A stretch of 64,000 nucleotides of DNA from Sphingobacterium sp. (GTDB lineage: Bacteria; Bacteroidota; Bacteroidia; Sphingobacteriales; Sphingobacteriaceae), in assembly GCA_031286695.1 (NCBI GenBank), contig JAITTY010000008.1:1-64000 (forward strand), read 5' to 3'. Positions 53,706-63,258 of this stretch are shown one piece after another; positions within the stretch are counted from its first letter, which is position 1, and every line of letters begins with the position of its first letter. Under the pieces are notes generated by a model, which had not been told where the DNA came from, made no database searches, and worked only from the letters and a program-made list of their open reading frames with translations. Both the position numbers and the translations under genes were made by a program.

Positions 53706-54173
53706 TTACCGTTTTTGACGAAAAAATGATTTTACCAAATCTGCACACTCTTCCTGCAAAACACCATGGGTAATAACGGTTTTTGGGTGCAATATTTTAT
53801 CATGAAAATGAGAATAGCCCCGCTTTTCATCTTTTGCCCCATACACTATTTTCCCAATATGTGTCCAATAAGCTGCTCCGGCACACATGATACAAGGTTC
53901 TATAGTGACATATAATGTACATTCATCAAGGTATTTACCGCCGAGATAATTTGCAGCTGCTGTAAAAGCCTGCATTTCGGCATGCGCGGTTACATCATTT
54001 AATCGTTGTGTTAGATTATGCCCCTTCCCTATGACCCTTCCGCGATGTACAATAACAGCCCCAATCGGCACCTCTCCTTCCGCATAAGCAATTTTCGCTT
54101 CATTCAATGCCATCCGCATGAATGACTCGTCACTATCGATCAGTTGTGTTCCTTCAAAATCTATAAATGTCAT
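53706..54173 (-). CDS. tadA: tRNA-specific adenosine deaminase-like nucleoside deaminase
   Basis: A 155-residue CDA-fold enzyme. The zinc ligands and proton shuttle are HAE (TAHAEMQAFTAA near 62-73) and PC-x2-C (TIEPCIMCAGAAYW near 89-102). The C-terminal KSFFRQKR tail and VPIGAVIV near 36-43 fit TadA, which makes inosine-34 in tRNA(Arg). Guanine deaminase cannot be fully excluded. It follows csaA closely (9 bp) on the same strand. Confidence 0.83.
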   Translation of the reverse strand: MTFIDFEGTQLIDSDESFMRMALNEAKIAYAEGEVPIGAVIVHRGRVIGKGHNLTQRLNDVTAHAEMQAFTAAANYLGGKYLDECTLYVTIEPCIMCAGAAYWTHIGKIVYGAKDEKRGYSHFHDKILHPKTVITHGVLQEECADLVKSFFRQKR

Positions 54174-54182
54174 GACACAAAC

Positions 54183-54524
54183 TTAGCTAAGTTTAGATCC
54201 ATTTGGTAATTTTTTATCAACAGACGTCAAAACAATATCCCCATTTTCATCTGGAAAACCTGTCACCAGACATTCAGAAAAAAAATTGGCGATCTGTTTT
54301 TTAGGGAAATTCACGACTGCGACCACTTGTTTTCCGATCAGTTCTTCTTTGCTGTAGTGTACTGTAATTTGGGCACTGCTTTGCAATATCCCTATTTCAT
54401 CGCCAAAATCGAGTTTCAACTGATAGGCCGGTTTTTTAGCTTTTGGAAAATCCTGTGCATCCAGAACTGTTGCTACCCGTAAATCTACTTTCTCAAAATC
54501 GTCCCAGCTAATGGTGTTACTCAT
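54183..54524 (-). CDS. csaA: CsaA-type tRNA-binding protein
   Basis: A 113-residue OB-fold protein with the EMAP-II-like tRNA-binding domain: FEKVDLRVATVLDAQDFPKA near 10-29, YQLKLDFGDEIGILQSSAQI near 34-53, VVAVVNFPKKQIANFFSE near 68-85. It has been described as a chaperone-like, tRNA-binding dimer. It overlaps the end of the CsbD-like gene by 4 bp (ATGA), showing translational coupling. Confidence 0.85.
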   Translation of the reverse strand: MSNTISWDDFEKVDLRVATVLDAQDFPKAKKPAYQLKLDFGDEIGILQSSAQITVHYSKEELIGKQVVAVVNFPKKQIANFFSECLVTGFPDENGDIVLTSVDKKLPNGSKLS

Positions 54525-54730
54525 AATCTGTTGCTGCTGATATCCTGAATCTCTTTACCTATTGTAAATAAAACATAGGAAGGCTTCCGTCCCAGGCGTA
54601 ATGATAATCTACCGATCAATTTATCTTCTTCTCCTGCTTGAAAAGCTAAATCTTCGTCACTTAAATGGTTGTACTTGCGACGGAGTTTTTCTTTGGCTAC
54701 TTGCCACTGTTCTTCGTTAATTTTCAGCAT
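54521..54730 (-). CDS. CsbD-like stress protein
   Basis: A 69-residue helical protein. WQVAKEKLRRKYNHLSDEDL near 8-27 followed by GEEDKLIGRLSLRLGRK is the CsbD pattern (W-x3-K-x-KL, LTDxDL, GxxDxLIGxI). CsbD proteins accumulate in general stress; their action is not known. It is first of a three-gene unit with csaA and tadA and is divergent from the outer-membrane barrel gene. Confidence 0.72.
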   Translation of the reverse strand: MLKINEEQWQVAKEKLRRKYNHLSDEDLAFQAGEEDKLIGRLSLRLGRKPSYVLFTIGKEIQDISSNRL

Positions 54731-54817
54731 AACTAAGATTTAGGTATAAAATTTGTATATCTTTACTGAACTGTAAAAGTTTGTTTAAAGATACAATATA
54801 TACATAAATAAAAGATT

Positions 54818-55414
54818 ATGAAAAAGATTTTACCAGCATTACTTTTGATTTGTGGTAGCGTAGCAAATGCACAGGCGCAGCTTCTGCCTGGATTTGAGGT
54901 GGGTGTAAAAGGAGGGTTAAACTTCTCTAAGCTTAAAAGCGATGGCAAATATTTCAATTCAGACACGAAAGCTGGCTACCAAGCAGGTCTTTATGGTCGT
55001 GTTGGTGTATTGGGATTCCATATTCAGCCTGAGGTTTATTTAACAGGTAAAAACACTAAAGTAACCAATCCAGATGGTCAATCGACAGATGTTAAATTTA
55101 CAACAGTCGATGTCCCTGTATTATTGGGTAAACGCTTTGGTTTAGGTCCTATTGGAGCAAGGATTCAAACTGGTCCAATATTTTCATTTAAAGTCGATGA
55201 CAAGCAAGATAAAGTCATCGATCAATTGAACCCAAATAACTACAAAAAAAGTGGTACAGCTTGGGCATTTGGTGTAGGTGCTGACATTTCAAGCTTACGT
55301 GTCGATGTAAGATACGAAATGGGCCTAAACAAAGTCAACAACGAGAGCCAGGCAAATCCAAAAATCAACATGTGGAGTATCGGTTTAGGCTATAGATTAT
55401 TCAGTATTCTATAG
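54818..55414 (+). CDS. Outer-membrane beta-barrel protein (PorT-like)
   Basis: A 198-residue exported protein. The signal peptide covers about 1-20 (ending NAQAQ). The remainder forms alternating amphipathic strands: GFEVGVKGGLNFSKLK near 25-40, GYQAGLYGRVGVLGFHIQPE near 54-73, VDVPVLLGKRFGLGPIGARI near 94-113, SIGLGYRLFSIL at the C-terminus with a terminal hydrophobic residue. It resembles the eight-stranded OMP_b-brl_2/PorT family. The role is unknown. Confidence 0.8.
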   Translation: MKKILPALLLICGSVANAQAQLLPGFEVGVKGGLNFSKLKSDGKYFNSDTKAGYQAGLYGRVGVLGFHIQPEVYLTGKNTKVTNPDGQSTDVKFTTVDVPVLLGKRFGLGPIGARIQTGPIFSFKVDDKQDKVIDQLNPNNYKKSGTAWAFGVGADISSLRVDVRYEMGLNKVNNESQANPKINMWSIGLGYRLFSIL

Positions 55415-55443
55415 TGCTTTAACCACTGTTCATATACCGTTAG

Positions 55444-55472
55444 AAAGTCCGTTTTTATTCAAAACGGACTTT
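55444..55472 (+). terminator. Intrinsic terminator after the barrel gene
   Basis: AAAGTCCGTTTT (55444-55455), loop TATTC, AAAACGGACTTT (55461-55472), followed by TT. Confidence 0.75.
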
Positions 55473-55585
55473 TTATTTCAATAAACTTTAGAACCGTTCT
55501 AAATTGTTGCTTTTTCTTGTCAAAATGGTATCATATTTAATAGCAAATAGTAGATTTGCCTAATTAAAATTAAATTACAAGGATA

Positions 55586-56356
55586 ATGAGTAAATCAAAG
55601 CCAGTTTTCAGTTCTTCGATTGGGAAGAAGCTAATCATGAGCTTAACAGGAATCTTCCTATGTTTATTCCTAGTTGTTCACTTGGTTGGTAACTTGCAAT
55701 TATTTAAAGATGATGCGGGTCTAGCGTTCAACAAGTACGCCTATTTTATGACTCACTTTACACCAATCAAAGTTGTTTCTTACTTATTGTATGCTTCGGT
55801 AATTGTTCACGTCATCTACGCTATTACATTGTCGATGAAAAACAAGTCCGCTCGTCCTATTGGTTATGCCAAATATGATGGTCAAGCAAACAGCAAGTGG
55901 AATTCACGCAACATGGGTATCTTAGGTACTGTCATTTTAGTATTCTTAGCTACGCACATGTCTAATTTTTGGTGGAAGTTTCACAATGATGAAGTGCCGT
56001 ACATCGAATACCGTACTGATTTGGCAACTGGACAAACCACAGCGAGAGAACTTCAAGCTTCTGAATTCCACGACTACCAAGAAACGGTAGAAAACAATGT
56101 TCAAATCTTAAAAGCGAGAGATTTGTACAAGCAAGTTGACTTTGCATTCAAAAATGTTGCATTGGTAGCTTTGTATGTGATTGCGATGGCAGCTTTGGCA
56201 TTCCACTTAATTCATGGTTTCCAATCTGCATTCCAAACTTTAGGTTTTAACCACAGAAGATACATTGGAATCATCAGAGCAATCGGTGTTTGGGTATTTG
56301 GGGTATTAATTCCAATTGGCTTTGCAATAATGCCGTTGTTTTTCTTCTTTAAATAA
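55586..56356 (+). CDS. sdhC: Succinate dehydrogenase cytochrome b subunit
   Basis: A 256-residue membrane anchor of the single-subunit, five-helix class (b558/FrdC-like). Helices at about 13-33, 61-82, 108-126, 192-214 and 232-252. Heme-ligand histidines stand in FLVVHLVGNLQLF near 28-40, VIVHVIYAI near 72-80, THMSNFWWKFH near 127-137 and FHLIHGFQSAFQ near 208-219. It would pass electrons between menaquinone and the SdhAB catalytic subunits. First of the sdhCAB operon. Confidence 0.9.
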   Translation: MSKSKPVFSSSIGKKLIMSLTGIFLCLFLVVHLVGNLQLFKDDAGLAFNKYAYFMTHFTPIKVVSYLLYASVIVHVIYAITLSMKNKSARPIGYAKYDGQANSKWNSRNMGILGTVILVFLATHMSNFWWKFHNDEVPYIEYRTDLATGQTTARELQASEFHDYQETVENNVQILKARDLYKQVDFAFKNVALVALYVIAMAALAFHLIHGFQSAFQTLGFNHRRYIGIIRAIGVWVFGVLIPIGFAIMPLFFFFK

Positions 56357-56413
56357 TTCAGAATCTTTTAAGATAAAGCTTCGGTTTTATCGATCAATAT
56401 AAAATTAAGAGAT

Positions 56414-58348
56414 ATGTTAGATTCAAAAGTACCAGCGGGCCCATTAGCCCAAAAGTGGTCAAATCATAAATTTAATCTTAAGTTGGTTAACCCTGCTAAC
56501 AAACGTAAATTTACCGTTATTGTTGTTGGTACAGGTCTTGCTGGTGCATCTGCAGCAGCATCTTTAGCTGAATTAGGATATAATGTAATTACATTCTGTT
56601 ATCAAGATTCACCTCGCCGTGCACACTCTATTGCAGCGCAAGGTGGTATCAATGCAGCGAAGAGCTACCAAAATGACGGTGACTCTGTTTTCCGTTTATT
56701 CTACGACACCATCAAAGGTGGTGACTACCGTTCACGCGAAGCAAACGTTTACCGATTGGCAGAAGTATCTGTCAACATCATCGACCAATGTGTTGCTCAA
56801 GGTGTTCCATTTGCACGTGAATACGGAGGTTTATTAGACAACCGTTCTTTCGGTGGTGCACAGGTAAGCCGTACGTTCTATGCACGTGGTCAAACTGGAC
56901 AACAATTGTTGTTGGGTGCTTATTCAGCATTAAACCGCCAGATTAAAAAAGGAAAAGTAAAATCTTATACTCGTCATGAGATGTTAGACTTAGTTATGAT
57001 CGATGGTCATGCTAAAGGTATCGTAACACGTGACTTGGTTTCAGGTAAAGTCGAAACGCATGCTGCACACGCAGTATTGATGTGTACTGGTGGTTACGGT
57101 AACGTATTCTTCTTGTCTACAAATGCAATGGGATGTAACGTTACAGCAGCTTGGAGAGCACACAAACGTGGTGCTTACTTTGCGAATCCTTGTTATACGC
57201 AAATTCACCCAACTTGTATCCCGGTAACAGGAGATCACCAATCGAAATTGACCTTGATGTCAGAGTCTTTACGTAATGACGGTCGTGTATGGGTTCCTAA
57301 AACTCAAGAAATGGCTGAAAGATTGCGTAAAGGTGAGATCAAAGCCAACGACATCAAAGAAGACGACAGAGATTACTTCTTGGAACGTAAATATCCTTCA
57401 TTCGGTAACTTGGTACCACGTGACGTAGCATCCCGTAATGCAAAAGAAGCTGTTGATGATGGTCGTGGTGTTGGTAAGACTGGTTTCGCTGTATTCTTGG
57501 ATTTCAAAGAAGCTATTGGCCGTTTAGGCGAAGATGCTGTACGTGCTAAATATGGTAACTTATTTGACATGTACTACCAAATCACTGACGAGAACCCTTA
57601 CAAACAGCCAATGCGTATCTACCCAGCTGTTCACTATACAATGGGTGGTGTTTGGGTTGATTATAACTTGATGACGACAATCCCTGGATTGTATGCATTA
57701 GGTGAGTGTAACTTCTCTGACCACGGTGCAAACCGTTTAGGTGCTTCGGCGTTGATGCAAGGTCTTGCTGATGGATATTTCGTAATCCCTTACACTGTGG
57801 GTGATTACTTAGCTAAATTAGGCTCATTCGCACCAGTAGATCACAGCCATCCTGCTTTCGAATCTACACGTAAGGAAGTTGAAGAGAAAATCAACAAATT
57901 ATTGTCTTTAAACGGTACACAAACTGTTGATGATATCCACAAAAAATTAGGTCTCATTATGTGGGAGTATTGTGGTATGGCTCGTACAGCTGAAGGACTA
58001 CAAAAAGCACAAGGTTTGATCCAAGAATTGAAAAAAGAATTCTGGACAAATGTTAGAGTTCTTGGAGAGAACGAAGAATTAAATCTTTCTTTAGAAAAAG
58101 CTGGCCGCGTAGCTGACTTCTTAGAATTGGGTGAGTTAATGGTTGTTGATGCATTGCAACGCGCTGAGTCTTGTGGTGGTCACTTCCGTTTGGAAAGCCA
58201 AACTGAAGAAGGTGAAGCAAAACGTAACGATGATGAATTCGCCTATGTATCTGCTTGGGAATACAAAGGAGACAATGTACCTGAGGAATTACACAAGGAA
58301 GACTTGGTATTCGAGAACGTTCAGTTAACACAAAGAAGTTATAAATAA
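56414..58348 (+). CDS. sdhA: Succinate dehydrogenase / fumarate reductase flavoprotein
   Basis: A 644-residue flavoprotein. The FAD site is [21 protein letters not shown] near 35-55. The covalent-FAD His is in [18 protein letters not shown] near 74-91, and substrate residues are in [22 protein letters not shown] (starting about 412) and [14 protein letters not shown] near 437-450. It links the citric acid cycle to the quinone pool. Strong preference for TTA, CGT and GGT codons suggests high expression. Confidence 0.96.
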   Translation: MLDSKVPAGPLAQKWSNHKFNLKLVNPANKRKFTVIVVGTGLAGASAAASLAELGYNVITFCYQDSPRRAHSIAAQGGINAAKSYQNDGDSVFRLFYDTIKGGDYRSREANVYRLAEVSVNIIDQCVAQGVPFAREYGGLLDNRSFGGAQVSRTFYARGQTGQQLLLGAYSALNRQIKKGKVKSYTRHEMLDLVMIDGHAKGIVTRDLVSGKVETHAAHAVLMCTGGYGNVFFLSTNAMGCNVTAAWRAHKRGAYFANPCYTQIHPTCIPVTGDHQSKLTLMSESLRNDGRVWVPKTQEMAERLRKGEIKANDIKEDDRDYFLERKYPSFGNLVPRDVASRNAKEAVDDGRGVGKTGFAVFLDFKEAIGRLGEDAVRAKYGNLFDMYYQITDENPYKQPMRIYPAVHYTMGGVWVDYNLMTTIPGLYALGECNFSDHGANRLGASALMQGLADGYFVIPYTVGDYLAKLGSFAPVDHSHPAFESTRKEVEEKINKLLSLNGTQTVDDIHKKLGLIMWEYCGMARTAEGLQKAQGLIQELKKEFWTNVRVLGENEELNLSLEKAGRVADFLELGELMVVDALQRAESCGGHFRLESQTEEGEAKRNDDEFAYVSAWEYKGDNVPEELHKEDLVFENVQLTQRSYK

Positions 58349-58362
58349 GAAGGAAAATTATC

Positions 58363-59136
58363 ATGGCACAACATATGAATTTAACGCTGAAAGTTTGGCG
58401 TCAAAAAAATGATAAAGATAAAGGTCAATTTGTAACTTATCAGGCAAACGATATCGCTGATGATATGTCTTTCTTAGAGATGCTTGATATTGTCAATGAA
58501 GAATTGACTCGTAAAGGAGAAGATCCAGTATATTTCGATCACGATTGTCGTGAAGGTATCTGTGGGATGTGTTCATTAGTAATCAATGGTCGCCCTCACG
58601 GTCCTAAAGAAGGTACTACAACCTGTCAATTGCACATGCGTAGCTTCCATGATGGACAAACTATCGTGATTGAACCTTGGAGAGCTGCGGCATTCCCAGT
58701 ATTGAAAGACCTTGCGGTTGACCGTACCGCATTTGACCGTATCCAACAAGCAGGTGGATATGTGAATATCAATACAGGTGGTGTTCCTGATGCAAACGTT
58801 ATTCCTATTCCTAAACGTATTGCTGACGAAGCTTTCGAATCAGCAACATGTATCGGTTGTGGTGCTTGTGTTGCAGCATGTAAAAATGCTTCTGCAATGT
58901 TATTCGTATCTGCAAAGGTATCTCAATTTGCTTTGTTACCTCAAGGTCAAACTGAACGTTACGAACGTGCACAGGCAATGGTAGATCAAATGGATGCTGA
59001 AGGTTTCGGTAACTGTACCAATACTGGTGCTTGTGAAGCTGAATGTCCTGTAGGTATCAAATTAACAAACATTGCTCGCTTAAACCGTGAGTACTTGACT
59101 GCTAAAATCTTCAGACAAGAAGAACCACACGCTTAA
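58363..59136 (+). CDS. sdhB: Succinate dehydrogenase iron-sulfur subunit
   Basis: A 257-residue protein with three clusters. The 2Fe-2S ligands are in [17 protein letters not shown] near 62-78 and TTCQLHM near 86-92. The further 4Fe-4S/3Fe-4S ligands are in [15 protein letters not shown] near 163-177 and [15 protein letters not shown] near 223-237. It relays electrons from SdhA to SdhC. It starts 14 bp after sdhA and ends the operon. Confidence 0.96.
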   Translation: MAQHMNLTLKVWRQKNDKDKGQFVTYQANDIADDMSFLEMLDIVNEELTRKGEDPVYFDHDCREGICGMCSLVINGRPHGPKEGTTTCQLHMRSFHDGQTIVIEPWRAAAFPVLKDLAVDRTAFDRIQQAGGYVNINTGGVPDANVIPIPKRIADEAFESATCIGCGACVAACKNASAMLFVSAKVSQFALLPQGQTERYERAQAMVDQMDAEGFGNCTNTGACEAECPVGIKLTNIARLNREYLTAKIFRQEEPHA

Positions 59137-59146
59137 TAAGCAATTA

Positions 59147-59233
59147 AAATCCTTCGTGCTCTCGCTAGCATCAACAGCTGGAGAAACCGATTGAAGATTC
59201 TTTCTAGCCGATAAAATAGGCTATTCAGAAAAA
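59147..59233 (+). repeat. Dispersed intergenic repeat, copy D
   Basis: Starts 10 bp after the sdhB stop. CCTTCGTGCTCTCGC, then TCAACAGCTGG, GATTCTTTCTAGCCGATAAA and TATTCAGAAAAA follow the order and spacing of copies A and B. It precedes the sdh terminator. Confidence 0.6.
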
Positions 59234-59240
59234 TAATATA

Positions 59241-59277
59241 AAAGTCCTTGCCCTAAGAAAGCAAGGACTTTTTTTTA
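59241..59277 (+). terminator. Terminator of the sdhCAB operon
   Basis: AAAGTCCTTGC (59241-59251) pairs with GCAAGGACTTT (59261-59271), followed by a T-run of six. Confidence 0.85.
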
Positions 59278-59304
59278 TATTTACAATAATGTAAATTGAC
59301 GAAC

Positions 59305-62300
59305 GTGAATTCTGGTATAAAAATTCGATTACTCCTACTTATTCTGACTTTATGCTTTATAGGAACAGCTATTACCATTAAAGAATCTGTTACCAATAAG
59401 GAAATACTAGACATTGACACAAAATCGCTCAATGATTATATCGCGCAACAAGAGAAAAAAGTCGATCGTATTTTTAATGATTCACTCCTGCTCAAGACGT
59501 TTAAAAATTATGATCAGTATCCAATAGCCGTCTATCAGGCGTTCGAAAAGTTTAAAAACAATGAAAGGGTGTATTTATTCCTCTTTAAGGACCATGAACC
59601 GAAAATGTGGAGCACACATCTTTTTGTCCCTATCACAGATCAGGGATTTTTGGAAAAATCCAATTTTATTCAAGATGATAACCGCTCCTACGTCGTACGT
59701 AAGAAAACGATCGGCAATATCAGTATCCTTGCCTATATCATTGTAAAGGGATATACAAACAACAATAATCCTTACTTAAATAGTTCATTGAAGCGGAACT
59801 TCTTTGACTCCAGAAATATTGATATTGCCTCCTATACAGATACGGTCACCATTAAAAATATCTATAGCAATGAGGGATCTTATCTGTTCTCGGTTAAGCT
59901 AAAAGACGGAGAACATGAAAATGCCTATACGATTTTGCAATTCTTCTGCTGGCTGCTGGCTTGGATTGCTTTATTGATTTTCTTTAATAGTCTTTGTCTT
60001 CATATGGCCAAGACAGGAAGAGCCTGGTGGTCTGCCCTCCTACTCTTATCGGTATTCAGTCTTGTCAAATTTGCCGATCTTAAATGGAACTTACTTTCCG
60101 AAAACGCAACATTTTCGATTTTTGACTCGCGTAATTACGCTTATAACCGCTTCTTTCCCAATATATGGTCCGTAATGTCGACCACCATATTGATACTGTG
60201 GCTCGTTCTCTTTATTTATTCAATTCGTAAAGAGCTGAATTTTGACAAGATAAAAAACATCCGGCTCTTTAGAATTCCAATCGCCATCGGATTTATATTA
60301 AGCATCTATCTATCTTTTGGCCTCTTGTATGATATTGCCGGCACATTGATTACCCATTCCAACAATATCTATTTTGACTTCACGAAACTGGTCGATTTAC
60401 GTTTCTTAAGCTGGGTAGATCTCGGCATTATTGGCCTCGGTATTTTAGCCTTGAGTATCTATATCGATCTCGTACTATTTTTCCTTAAAAAACTGGAGTT
60501 AAAACCGACACAGCTCCTCAACATTCAATTGGCATGTGTCATTTTTGTCATTCTGATCATTTCCTTCTATATAGAGAAAAACAGCCTGGTCAACTTGCTG
60601 CTCGCACTCATCATCCTGATTAAATCTTTTGGCGAGAAGTATTTTGACCGCCATATATTAACAAATTATATCGCCGTCCTGATACTCTGGGCGATTATCA
60701 GTGCGATCACACATGCGCGCTTCTACCAGGAACGGAATCTGATCGACATGAAAATCTTATTGAGCAATCTGCAATCAGAAGATGATGTTAATGCTGTTTC
60801 TCTTTTCTCTGATATCGAAAGCAGCATCGCCAACGATAAAGAACTAAAACATCTATTCAATATAAGCCTTCCATATACCAATACGGAAGGGATCAACGAT
60901 TTTATCAAGAAAAAGTACTTTAGCGGTTATCTTTCCAAATATGAGTTCAAAGCGTATTATTATGATCAGAACAATATTCCGCTCAACCCAGCTAGCCGAA
61001 ATAAGATCAATGAATACAGAGAAAAGGTAATCAATAAATCGATAAAAGTGACTCAAAACTTTTATCGTGCAAGTGCTGAATTAGGAACCCATGAATATTT
61101 TTCCATTATTCCGGTCTCCATTGATCAAAATAGAATTGTCAACGTCATTATCAATCTGTCCAATAAAGACTTTAGTTATACTGTCCCTTATCCTGAAATC
61201 CTCACGGATATGCGGATCAACAATTCGCAGTATTATAATAAAGGGGATTATTCAATAGCCCTCTATAAAGGTGGCTCCCTAATCACTCAGTTTGGGAAAT
61301 ATACCTACGAGAATAATCTAAGAGGGCTCAAGGGGGCTCCTGGTGAATATATTGAGGTGCTGGACCGGGATGCTTATCTTCATATGGCTTATGTTGCCAA
61401 TAAATTCTCAACATACGTTATCAGCAAAGAGAAACCTTCTTTTTGGGATTACCTCGCGACGACTTCATTTCTGTTCCTGGTATTCTTTATGATTTTTATG
61501 TTTTTTCATTTCATAAAATCATTCTATATCTTTCTCAAAAACACCAAACTTACTTTCCGTAATTTAAAATACCAATTTTACAAAATAGTCAATAAAATAC
61601 AGTACTCTACACGTATTCAGACATCAATTATCTCTTCCGTTATTCTGGCTATTCTTATATCGGCTGTGATTTCCTATATAAGCATCAACAAACAACTTTA
61701 CAATAACAATAAAGCCAATAAGGAACGTTTTATTATTGAACTTGGCAAGCGGATGGAAAATATGCTGACCTATACGGATGAAACTTCCAATGAGACGCAG
61801 CTCATCAGCATGCTCAAAACACTGTCTGAAACGATCTCCAAAGATTTCAACCTCTATTCTAAATCAGGCAGATTGCTATATAGCTCTCAGCGCAGAATTT
61901 ACGATCTGGAGCTTTTCTCGACTTTCATTAACCCAGCAGCGTTAAAGAATCTCTCCATATTAAAAAAATCAGAGACAATTGAAGATGAGCGGATAGGTAC
62001 TTTCCAATTTGAGACCAGTTATGCGACTATCAGGGACAAAAATTATAATACGTTGGCCTATATTGGAATTCCGAATTTTTCGCTCCAGAAAGAAGAAAAT
62101 ATCAATAAAAATCTTCTTTTAAATACGATCGTGAATATCTATTCGTTGATCATCATCGGTTTTGGTTTTTATGCAACGTTCGTCGCCAATAGTGTCACCA
62201 ATCCATTGAGCATCATCAGTAAGAAGATTTCACAGCTACGTTTGGGACAGCCCAATGAACCACTCTTTTGGCAACGAAATGACGAAATAGGCACATTGAT

Positions 62301-63051
62301 CAAAGAATACAATCTCATGATCATCAAACTAGAGGACTATGCGAACAAGATCAAAGATACCGAGCGCGAGTCTACCTGGCGTGAGATGGCCCAACAGATC
62401 GCACATGAGATCAAAAATCCATTAACACCAATGAAACTAGGTATTCAGCAACTTCGTAGATCGTACAAAGATGACGACCCTAAATTTCCGGATCGTTTCA
62501 ATAAATTCTCCACCTCATTCATTGAGCAAATCGATGCATTGACACATATCGCATCGGAATTTTCGCATTTTGCCAAATTTCCAAATACGGTTATGGAAAA
62601 CATCAATATTATAGAGAAAGTAACAAAGTCCATTTCCTTGTACAACAATACACCAAATGTAAGTATTCGTCTCATTAATAATGCTGATCATAAGACACTT
62701 ATTGTCAAAGCTGATGGTAATGAGCTATTGAGAACCTTCAACAATCTGATCAAAAATGCAATTGAAGGTGGTTATGGGCGAAAAAATATGAAGATAGAAA
62801 TCTCCATTGAGCGCTACTCGGACAAATTTGTCAAGATAGATATCAAAGACAATGGTTATGGCATTCCCAAGGAGATGCAGGATAAGATATTTCAGATTAA
62901 TTTCACCACAAAAAGCTCGGGAAATGGCTTAGGGTTGGTTCTTGTCAAAAAAACAATTGAAGCGAGCAATGGACAGATTTATTTCGAGACAGTTGAGGGT
63001 GAAGGAACAACGTTTCATATACTGCTTCCTTTGCAACAGATAGAGTCTTAA
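59305..63051 (+). CDS. Very large NtrY-like sensor histidine kinase
   Basis: About 1,248 residues from GTG 59305 (a TTG three codons earlier, at 59296, is the alternative; no ATG fits). Approximate order, numbered from the TTG: membrane helix 10-30; extracytoplasmic domain 35-210; seven to eight helices over about 215-473; a second extracytoplasmic domain to about 715; helix 716-740; helix 773-795; third extracytoplasmic sensor to about 940; helix 942-962; HAMP to about 1020; kinase core with the acceptor His in QIAHEIKNPLTPMKLGIQQL near 1034, N-box NLIKNAIEG near 1147, G1 DNGYGIP near 1185 and G2 GNGLGLVL near 1209. The H-box wording is that of NtrY. No response regulator is adjacent in the window. 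Confidence 0.85.
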   Translation: MNSGIKIRLLLLILTLCFIGTAITIKESVTNKEILDIDTKSLNDYIAQQEKKVDRIFNDSLLLKTFKNYDQYPIAVYQAFEKFKNNERVYLFLFKDHEPKMWSTHLFVPITDQGFLEKSNFIQDDNRSYVVRKKTIGNISILAYIIVKGYTNNNNPYLNSSLKRNFFDSRNIDIASYTDTVTIKNIYSNEGSYLFSVKLKDGEHENAYTILQFFCWLLAWIALLIFFNSLCLHMAKTGRAWWSALLLLSVFSLVKFADLKWNLLSENATFSIFDSRNYAYNRFFPNIWSVMSTTILILWLVLFIYSIRKELNFDKIKNIRLFRIPIAIGFILSIYLSFGLLYDIAGTLITHSNNIYFDFTKLVDLRFLSWVDLGIIGLGILALSIYIDLVLFFLKKLELKPTQLLNIQLACVIFVILIISFYIEKNSLVNLLLALIILIKSFGEKYFDRHILTNYIAVLILWAIISAITHARFYQERNLIDMKILLSNLQSEDDVNAVSLFSDIESSIANDKELKHLFNISLPYTNTEGINDFIKKKYFSGYLSKYEFKAYYYDQNNIPLNPASRNKINEYREKVINKSIKVTQNFYRASAELGTHEYFSIIPVSIDQNRIVNVIINLSNKDFSYTVPYPEILTDMRINNSQYYNKGDYSIALYKGGSLITQFGKYTYENNLRGLKGAPGEYIEVLDRDAYLHMAYVANKFSTYVISKEKPSFWDYLATTSFLFLVFFMIFMFFHFIKSFYIFLKNTKLTFRNLKYQFYKIVNKIQYSTRIQTSIISSVILAILISAVISYISINKQLYNNNKANKERFIIELGKRMENMLTYTDETSNETQLISMLKTLSETISKDFNLYSKSGRLLYSSQRRIYDLELFSTFINPAALKNLSILKKSETIEDERIGTFQFETSYATIRDKNYNTLAYIGIPNFSLQKEENINKNLLLNTIVNIYSLIIIGFGFYATFVANSVTNPLSIISKKISQLRLGQPNEPLFWQRNDEIGTLIKEYNLMIIKLEDYANKIKDTERESTWREMAQQIAHEIKNPLTPMKLGIQQLRRSYKDDDPKFPDRFNKFSTSFIEQIDALTHIASEFSHFAKFPNTVMENINIIEKVTKSISLYNNTPNVSIRLINNADHKTLIVKADGNELLRTFNNLIKNAIEGGYGRKNMKIEISIERYSDKFVKIDIKDNGYGIPKEMQDKIFQINFTTKSSGNGLGLVLVKKTIEASNGQIYFETVEGEGTTFHILLPLQQIES

Positions 63052-63210
63052 TAGCTGCAAAACCAAAGTTAGCATCATACTTTATAGAACAACTATGCAA
63101 TACCACGAGCTTATCGGCCCAATAACAGCCTATAGCTCAAAATCTGTCCTTTGCTGATCGCTTTGTTGCATTATCATTTGAGGATAACTAAAGATATCAT
63201 ACCATAACTA

Positions 63211-63241
63211 AAAAAGCTCCTTGAAATTCAAGGAGCTTTTT
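63211..63241. terminator. Bidirectional terminator between the kinase and the last gene
   Basis: AAAAAGCTCCTTG (63211-63223), loop AAATT, CAAGGAGCTTTTT (63229-63241), between convergent genes. Confidence 0.85.
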
Positions 63242-63258
63242 TATCTGTTTATTTGTTT

